Origin: Jaapia argillacea MUCL 33604
Taxonomy: Eukaryota; Basidiomycota; Agaricomycetes; Jaapiales; Jaapiaceae
Assembly: GCA_000697665.1 (NCBI GenBank)
Contig: KL197711.1
Coordinates: 1,901,689-1,965,688, forward strand
DNA length: 64,000 nt
Reading direction: 5' to 3'
Position 1 is the stretch's first letter; each line of letters begins with the position of its first letter. The notes beneath the pieces were generated by a model. That model was given only the letters and a program-made list of their open reading frames with translations. It did not search any database and had not been told where the DNA came from. Shown one piece after another: positions 57,128 to 64,000 of the stretch. The position numbers and the translations under genes were made by a program.

Positions 57128-59700
57128 CGGTGTCGTTTGACCGGATGGGCCGACCAGACGAATCTAGTCCTGAAAGTGTTGGGTAAAGGTACCAGATGGG
57201 AGGAAAGGTTGTTTGTTTGACCCACCATATCGTCTATTCATACTTTGCACGAAGGGCTTGGGCCCGAGTAAGTATAACCGCGCATTGGAGCATATGACAA
57301 GTTGGAACCAAGGACGGAGGATTCTCCCGAGGTTATTAGAGTCTTCTATGATGGAGAAGTGAGTGGGGGCATTCTAGTGATTTAATGGTAGGAGAACGTG
57401 GAGCGAGGCTTGGTGTTCGTATCGAAAGAACTTCTTTGTGTGGTTGGTTGGTTAGTTGAAATGTAGGCAGTGGGGCAAAACATGCGTGAAACACATTGCA
57501 AGGATTACATTTCGGTTGAACCATGATTAAGTTGTGGATCGAAGAACGAGACGATGACATCCTTGGGTGCAAAACATGGACTGAGTTTGCGTTAGATAAC
57601 CCGCCAAGACCGTTTGCCACATGAGATCAGCGGAGCGCTCAACAACGAGTCAGGCCAAAGCAACAGTAGCCAAGCCAGATGGCAAAAGCGCGAGAAGGGC
57701 GGAAAATGGGCATGGATGTTCCACACGGGTCTTGAGTCGGGTGGTGCAGTGCGATGAAGCACGGGTGCGAGATGGGTTGCGGGGTATTCCGAACAGCTTC
57801 CCGTGACTCGCTGGACGCTGAGATCCCGAGAGCGGTATAGCATGGGCGCTGTTGTCTAGGATATCCGTCTACGATGCTTGTGTTCAGAAAGGAAACTTCG
57901 AGGTGATTCGGCGCGGGCGTATCAGATTTGAGTCATAGTCAGACGTCCCTAGCTCCATCTGAGATGACTTTGATATGACAGTAAGCGCCCGGCTCCTAGC
58001 ATCCGGTAATAGGGCAACGCAGAAAATAACTTCAAGAGGTGAAAAGTAGGAAAGGTAATCAAGAAACACCAGAGATATTGACCAGCAGGACTGAGATATG
58101 AGAACCTGAGAGGATTCGAGAAACTTGGATCAACCGCTGGCCACGTGGAAATGATTCCGTTCCGAATCACGATCGGATCGCGTCATGATCAACAACCGTA
58201 TCTCCGATCACTGACTCGCTCCGAGCGTTCGGTCAGGGTATAAAAGGGCGGAGAACATGAGGCTACGAACGTTCTGACTTTCCCCCTCTGCTTAGATTTT
58301 TCTTGCTGTTTTGGTGTGGCGTACCTTGAGTTGACGAATGGGTCCTCGGTATAATGCCTTTGGGTCTCTTTACTTGATTGTTGTGTCGATGCCGTTCCTT
58401 GGTTCCGGCGGCACCCTGGGTTTTTGCTGTGCTACTTTCTCGTTCTCTCAACCGTGACGCGATCTTGCAGGAGACTTCTCACCTTCAATCACAACGTAAA
58501 AGCTATGGCTTGACTCAAGATTCCCCTTACTATCCAAAGGCAATCGGTCTCAAAACTGTTGGCCTTCGTAGCTTTCCTTGAAACAAAAGCTACCAGCTCG
58601 TCTTGAGTGGCGTTTACGAATCTGCGAAGATCTGTCTGCCTGACAAGCCGCATTCTTCAACTAGGAGCAATTCTTCTTGATTCAATCACAGGCCGTCTTG
58701 ATACTTGAACTCCGGGACAACACCCAAGTGCCCCTAACCTAAAACATTGTCTTCCATCACTCTTCGGCCAGGTTCAGATCATGGCGTATGCTCGCCGAAG
58801 GTATTCTCGGTGACCTTGGATATTCCTGTGCTCTATTCCAATTCATACGCTGAAACGCAAGTTCCTCCCCAAAACGATGCCCATGGCTCCTACCTAATGG
58901 GAAGGCCATATGTCCGACCTTTTCTTACTTCACCGGCTACGGAGCCGTGAATACCTCTGCGAAGCTGTCGGTCGCCACAAACAACCGTGATCGCCATCGG
59001 CCTGCCGCAATATTTTATGGTACCGGTGATTACGGTCCGCGACCGAAATGAACAGAATCACGAGGTTATGCGGGGAACACGGGGTTCCCGCCATTCCCTC
59101 GAAGGCGGTGCAAGGATACGCCGCTGAATGGGCGCGCCCTTCGCCCTTGCGCCGCAACCGCATGCTCCATCCGACGGTTGGCGGGATATTTCCTTTTTGG
59201 GCCTGATAGCGACTGAATTGGATTTTTCCGTTGTCGCCGCAGTACGTTTGCTGGTGGAGCCGGACTCGGAACAAGGACAATGTTCTTATCTTCGAGCTGT
59301 GCTTCAATTTTGGGGGAGCACAGCTCGCACAGCATCAGGAATATTGGAAGGAATGGGATAAGGACAACGGACGCGCACGTCGTCAGTTGCGTGTCGCGGT
59401 GGGAGAGAAGTCGCTCGGCAGTGTGGGACCCGACGCGAAGTCCCGTTTTGGGCGGATCGAATTTGTCATGCTCAAGATTATCTTCGGATCTTGGCTCGGG
59501 CCCGGAGATGACTCGGGATGAGAAAGCGAAACCGACATGACTCGCACTCGACAATCCACCGCGAAACTGCCCAAAAGTCGACTCAAAACTATCGGTTTGC
59601 AGAGGGGAAAGCAGCGCTGAACGACTGATGTATGTATGTTTTTTTTGCGAGGTGGAAGTGCGAAAAATGAGCAAAGAATGGAGGAAACGGGCAGTGTCGA
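57128..59700. other. Long intergenic region before the bZIP gene
   Basis: 2.5 kb with no supported gene. A TATAAAA-containing promoter-like stretch at about 58,238-58,245 has no clear gene after it. The minus-strand opening 59066-59746 has no domain. TGACTC sites near 59,511 and 59,536 lie upstream of the bZIP leader. Confidence 0.4.
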
Positions 59701-59764
59701 GGCTATGAGAAATTCTCGCAATCAGATGGGCTCGAACCCAAAACAACGGATGAGCGCTATCTGA
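59678..59764 (+). promoter_or_regulatory. Upstream reading frame 1 of the bZIP gene
   Basis: Nested ATGs at 59678, 59705, 59726 and 59750 share one frame and end at the TGA 59762-59764. The last ATG opens only MSAI. Which are used depends on the transcript start, which cannot be seen. Confidence 0.45.
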
Positions 59765-59774
59765 GTTTGAAAGT

Positions 59775-60065
59775 ATGCCAGTGGCAGTGACAAAAAAGAC
59801 TTATAACGGGCAAAGCGAGTCAGATACGGGCCATATCCCTATCCCTTTCCCCCCCACCACCACCACCCACAAATCGACGTACTTGAGTACAGGACCACTC
59901 AAGCACGTCTGGATTTCACTGCCTCTTTGTTTCAACAAAAGCCATCCGATCCGTGAGTTGACTCATTCAATCACCTCCTTTCAGTGTCGCATCGAGCGCA
60001 CGCGCAAAAAAGTCTCTCCTCCCATCGTTATTGCGCGAAATCCTGTGATCCGATGTCTTTCGTGA
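59775..60065 (+). promoter_or_regulatory. Upstream reading frame 2, overlapping the bZIP start
   Basis: ATG at 59775, 96 codons, ending at TGA 60063-60065, which lies 10 bases past the main ATG (60053) in another frame. A short frame followed by one overlapping the main start is the layout of mammalian ATF4. An intron from GTATGC at 59773 to CAG at 59983 could remove its start, so transcript evidence is needed. Confidence 0.45.
59959..59965 (+). promoter_or_regulatory. TGACTCA site (Gcn4-type response element)
   Basis: Perfect match to the yeast Gcn4 consensus, 88 bases before the start codon of a Gcn4-type bZIP gene. Autoregulation is an inference; the site may lie inside the transcribed leader. 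Confidence 0.4.
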
Positions 60066-61726
60066 CTCAATCTGTGTCGTCGAGCGTATCGTCGCTGTCG
60101 CCGGTCGCATCCTCTTCGAGTGGCGCCGGTCGGTCTCCGCAGTCACCTTTCGCTGCTGCGCGGACGCGGACGCCATTGTCGCCGAGGGGCTCCAGTTCCC
60201 CATCATCTCATTTACCAAGTCACTCTATTGCGATGTCGGCGGCGGTCGACGCTCGTAGTGACAAGTATGAAATGAACTCTGAGCTGACTCCCTCGTCATC
60301 CAGTCGTTCCGCCAGGCCGCCCGTGTTGTCGCCTGACCAGCAGTCTCTGCACCACCCCAACTCTTTCGACATATCTGCCTCCAGAAACACCTACCTCTAC
60401 AACAACAGCCGAGATGTCGTCGCTTCGCCAATAGACGTTGCCTCTCGCTCCGCCCCTATAAACCGTCAACATGGTTTATCTCAACGGTCCTTTGAAAGTT
60501 ACACACTTTCAACCTTCTCTACAACCCCCCACCATGACTCGATAACTCAATCATCACCCAGTCTTCGGACTTCACCACCGGTCTTCCATACCGTTTCGGA
60601 CTTAGCATCTCACCATGGCATACCCCAATTCTTACCACCAGTTCCACGTACAACGCCCCGTCGACAAGAGAACACAATAGATTCATCAGCATCATCGGAA
60701 ACGCCCAATTTCCTCAATCTCTGCTCCAATTATTTGACAATGTTATCAACCACACCCGAAGATCAAAACGTTATGGGCGCTGAGGCCGCCCCCACCTCCG
60801 CATCAGTCAACGATGCCGAGGCGGTGCAAGCCATTGTAGACCTCCTCCAAGGTGAAAAGCCTCCGTTTGCTGTACAGCTACTGCGCAGTTCGCTGACTCG
60901 ACGCAATTGCGGCTCCGTCATCACAGCCTCTCCAGAGTTCAGCGACCTGCCCAGCTTTGGTGACTTCCTCACTTCCCCTATGGATGACTCACCGCTGGAG
61001 GACTTTTTGTCGACGCCTTTAATCGACGACGACAACATGTTCACGAGTCCTATGGTCGCTGACTCGACCGGCCTATTTGGAGACGGACCCCTTTTTATGG
61101 ACTCGTTCGACAAGATGCCCTTCGACGGTCCTTCACTCGACGCAGTATCCAACACACTAAAGCCTGCATTTGATGGACTATACACGATGTCTCCCGCCAC
61201 TCCATCACTTGATCCAACATCATTATATCCAGCGCCACGTCATCCTTCCGTGCAGACTCATCCGGCTTCTCCTTCACTCTTATCCTCCACCAACACTGCA
61301 CGCCGAAACAAGAGTGCACCGACGGGAACGAGGAAGAACATCACTCCTCAAGCCCTCGTACCCGTCGACGCACCTACCCAAAAGCGAACCTACTACGGTG
61401 ACTCGGCTACCTCTCGCAAGGAGGTCCCCGCCGTCTTCGCTCGCAAGCGTGCACGTTCCCAAGCGTTTGGTGATGAAGAGGATCAGTTGGATGATCAGGG
61501 TACTCCCTTGTCGATGACCGAGCAGGAGGCAATAGAGCACAAGCGACGACAAAATACCATCGCAGCACGTCGATCGCGGAAGCGCAAGCTCGAGTACCAG
61601 CGCGAGTTGGAGGAGGCAGCCGAGAGGGAGAAGCAGGAGAAGGAAATGTGGAAGAGTCGAGCGCTGATGATGCAATCGTTGCTCAAGGCTCATGGACTTG
61701 AGTCGCCAGTGTTTGACGATACGTGA
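60053..61726 (+). CDS. bZIP transcription factor, Gcn4/Cpc1-like
   Basis: Single exon, 557 residues. The C-terminal basic region KRRQNTIAARRSRKRKLEYQ (about residues 500-520) carries the N-x-x-A-A-x-x-S-R core of Gcn4, then a short leucine zipper (LEEAAEREKQEKEMWKSRAL). The N-terminal half is Ser/Pro-rich. The middle has acidic-aromatic patches (FGDFLTSPMDDSPLEDFLST, LFGDGPLFMDSFDKMPF) like Gcn4-type activation domains. Gcn4 homologs drive amino-acid biosynthesis genes under starvation (known). The ATG at 60053 was chosen because upstream in-frame codons begin with GTG. The leader contains upstream frames, suggesting translational control. Confidence 0.85.
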   Translation: MSFVTQSVSSSVSSLSPVASSSSGAGRSPQSPFAAARTRTPLSPRGSSSPSSHLPSHSIAMSAAVDARSDKYEMNSELTPSSSSRSARPPVLSPDQQSLHHPNSFDISASRNTYLYNNSRDVVASPIDVASRSAPINRQHGLSQRSFESYTLSTFSTTPHHDSITQSSPSLRTSPPVFHTVSDLASHHGIPQFLPPVPRTTPRRQENTIDSSASSETPNFLNLCSNYLTMLSTTPEDQNVMGAEAAPTSASVNDAEAVQAIVDLLQGEKPPFAVQLLRSSLTRRNCGSVITASPEFSDLPSFGDFLTSPMDDSPLEDFLSTPLIDDDNMFTSPMVADSTGLFGDGPLFMDSFDKMPFDGPSLDAVSNTLKPAFDGLYTMSPATPSLDPTSLYPAPRHPSVQTHPASPSLLSSTNTARRNKSAPTGTRKNITPQALVPVDAPTQKRTYYGDSATSRKEVPAVFARKRARSQAFGDEEDQLDDQGTPLSMTEQEAIEHKRRQNTIAARRSRKRKLEYQRELEEAAEREKQEKEMWKSRALMMQSLLKAHGLESPVFDDT

Positions 61727-62235
61727 TTCAAGTCTTCTTCCATATTTTGAACTTTTCCCTCTATCTTGCTATCGTTGCTTTCCTTTCGTTGGCGAACCAT
61801 CTATCTATTCCTTATTTCTCTGGTCCACCCATCCAAAGTCTTATGTTTCATTTCGGACTCGATTGATTACTTCACTCCTTGTACTTGTTTAATCACCCCC
61901 AATCCCAGGAGTATCGTCGAGCTTCACCTCCCTTCTTTCCATCCATCCATTATGACCTACGTCGTTGCCATCTTGAACGCCTTTCTTCCACTTATTGCTA
62001 CATACTATCGCTAGTATCCTACCACGTCGCCTCACCCCTCTATGATTGATAGCTACTGTCGCATGTATCCTTTCCTCATCTGAATTTGATCCGAGACCTA
62101 CGGGCTCGCTGTGTTTGTTGTCCCCTATCACTTACTCCTGAGAACGTGCGCTGCAAATCAACTACAAATGACAGAAAAAGCCAAAGTGCATACGTGTCGT
62201 TCACGCGCAAGACTTGTATTGGGTCTCCATGACCA
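61727..62235. other. Spacer between the bZIP and GDA1-like genes
   Basis: No gene. Pyrimidine-rich sequence after the bZIP stop is probably its 3' UTR; the right part is the GDA1 promoter. Confidence 0.45.
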
Positions 62236-64000
62236 ATGACCAATACTCATAGCGTCTTGTCCAGAATCCTCCCCTCATCACCCTCCACAAATTCTGCTGC
62301 TGACGTCCATCGTCGTTCAACCGCCCTCAAATCTCCCAAACACGCTCGTTCACGTTCTCGCAAAATGACGCTAGGATTCAACTTACCACGAAGTAGTAAT
62401 AATTACGAGAGATTGGAAGGGGGAATGGGTGCGGGGAGGGGAGTGGCGGGGAAGAAGTTTGCTTGGAAAAAGTTTGCGATCGCTGCTGGGGTGCTTGTTG
62501 GGCTTGTGTGGGTCTTTGGACCACGGAAGGATGTGACTTTGGGAGGAGTGGACCCAGGTGCGTACTGACGTGTCTCTTTTGCTGGCGCAACGCTCAAATG
62601 TTCTTGGTAATGTTCTTGCAGATTTTATGAACCCGGACTTGTCTGAAGTCGACTATGAGACTTCGATTCATATGCCCGCACCTACGCTGCCATCTGATTT
62701 AGAGGATCGGCCGCCAGCACATACCACCACCACCTCTTCGTTACCACGCCCCACTTCGCCAGCTACAGACCCTGACCTTCTGGGAACAGTTCACTGTACA
62801 AAGCCATACACATCCGGTTCTCCTCTCGTTCAATATGGTCTTATGATCGACGCTGGGTCGACTGGTTCCCGCATACACATTTACAAGTTCCATAATTGTG
62901 GACCTTCGCCGACGTACGAGTACGAGGTGTTCAAGCAGACGCATCCTGGGTTGTCGGCGTTCAGAGAAGACCCTTTGGAAGCGGCGAAGAGTTTAGACAT
63001 CCTCTTGGACGAAGCCCTTGACGTCGTTCCCACCTCCCTTCGGAAGTGCACACCCGTTGCTGTCAAAGCGACTGCCGGACTGCGACTTTTAGGCCCTGAG
63101 CAGAGCGGGGCGATCTTGGAGGCTGTGAGGAATAGGATTGAGGAGAAGTATCCATTTGTGTTACAGGGAGAGGACTCGGTCGCTATTATGGATGGGAAAG
63201 ATGAAGGTGTATATGCTTGGATCACGGCGAATTACCTCCTGGATTCCATTCGTGCTTCCAGCCCCAAGAACGCCCCCACTTATGCGGTTCTTGATCTTGG
63301 CGGTGCATCGACGCAGATCGTCTTTGAGCCGACATTCGACCCCTCCAAGTCCGAATCGAAGTTTGTTGAAGGCGATCACAAATACGAGCTCAAATTCGGT
63401 GGCAAGACGCATGTGTTGTACCAACACTCGTACCTCGGTTATGGATTGATGCACGCTAGGAAGAGCGTTCATCGCTTGGTCGAGTTCATCTCTTCCGTTC
63501 GTCATGCCACTGGACACGGGGAGAATGGAGTAGTTCCGAACCCGTGTTTGGCGCGGCACACAGAAAGGGTTGTGGAGATTGAGGATGAGAGGCTTGGGGA
63601 GACGAGGAAGGTTACCATGTCTGGTATGGACGTTGGTGGATTGGAGAGTTGTAATAGGGTCATGGAGTTGGTCATGGCGAAAGATGCGTAAGTCAGATTT
63701 TCGTTCGACTACGTATCGTATTCTGACATACCCTGTCACACAGGATATGCGAGCTCAAACCATGTTCGTTCGACGGAGTCTACCAACCCTCAATCCTCGA
63801 TACATTCCCCGATGGCAAGATCCTTCTCCTCTCCTACTTCTACGACCGCATCAAACCTCTCTTACCCAAGGACACCGCTCCTCCTCGTCTCACCGTCTCC
63901 ACTCTCGCCACTTTAGCCGACCAAGTCTGCCTTGGTCCTCCCTCCTGGGCAGAACACTGGGCCAACGACCCCGAAGCGATGGCGGAACTCGAAGACAGAC
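62236..64000 (+). CDS. GDA1: Golgi guanosine-diphosphatase (GDA1/CD39 family), partial
   Basis: Exons 62236-62557, 62622-63687 and 63744 onward; the gene runs off the window. Hydrolyses GDP (or UDP) to GMP in the Golgi lumen after glycosyl transfer (known for the family). Residues about 75-95 form a single membrane segment (FAIAAGVLVGLVWVFG) after a basic cytosolic tail, as in type II Golgi proteins. Apyrase motifs: DAGSTGSRIHIY (1), VKATAGLRLLG (2), DEGVYAWITANYLL (3), VLDLGGASTQIVFEP (4). CELKPCSFDGVYQP also fits the family. The start at 62236 is tentative; an inner ATG at 62365 (MTLGFNLPRSS) is also possible. Confidence 0.9.

Noticed and set aside
59066-59746. 226-codon minus-strand frame upstream of the bZIP gene
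   Set aside because: Low-complexity, Arg/Ser-rich text without domains; overlaps the likely promoter and leader of the bZIP gene.
59690-59770. tRNA-like sequence with a GGGTTCGAGCCC loop on the minus strand
   Set aside because: The T-stem does not pair beyond two bases and no acceptor stem or D-arm fits.

Overview
The window looks like nuclear DNA of a mushroom-forming basidiomycete (Agaricomycetes). Almost every gene is cut by 50-70 base GT-AG introns. The families present (class I hydrophobin arrays, DUF6533 seven-helix proteins, F-box paralogs, expanded MYND-finger proteins) are typical of that group. No species call is possible from sequence alone.

Left third (1-33.1 kb): a hydrophobin array. 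After an LTR-like fragment at the left edge there are 16 spliced genes for small secreted eight-cysteine proteins. Thirteen are ordinary class I hydrophobins (832-1287, 2137-2595, 3995-4447, 5922-6354, 6931-7384, 9025-9482, 10617-11072, 12504-12959, 14502-14948, 15222-15652, 16970-17419, 24488-24934, 32648-33078). Three (26029-26540, 27124-27598, 29363-29837) are so diverged that they show up only when the three exons are joined. All 16 share one gene structure: intron 1 splits the Cys5 codon and intron 2 splits a codon after Cys7. The array grew by duplication of divergent pairs, single genes and a 2.3 kb tandem unit. Shared 5' and 3' motifs survive around the copies. Interrupting the array are an FYRN/FYRC-domain nuclear protein (18.3-21.2 kb), an F-box-like gene with an apparent frameshift (22.6-24.1 kb) and a small unknown gene (31.1-31.8 kb).

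Middle (33.6-53.5 kb): housekeeping genes mixed with recent paralogs. These are TAF6 of TFIID, two MYND-finger genes from a segmental duplication (35.6-37.6 and 40.4-42.3 kb) with an intronless F-box gene between them, a CRAL-TRIO plus RhoGAP protein, an acyl-CoA-ligase-type adenylating enzyme ending in a peroxisomal AKL signal, mitochondrial FAD glycerol-3-phosphate dehydrogenase, and a third MYND paralog.

Right end (54-64 kb): a DUF6533 seven-helix protein whose C-terminal coding region overlaps, antisense, the last exon of a convergent GH105-like secreted hydrolase; a Gcn4/Cpc1-type bZIP factor whose leader carries upstream reading frames; and the start of a Golgi GDA1-type nucleoside diphosphatase cut by the window edge.

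Exon joins were made by eye from GT/AG sites, reading frame and paralog comparison. Hydrophobin joins are very secure. Start codons of the F-box, MYND and GDA1 genes are less so.
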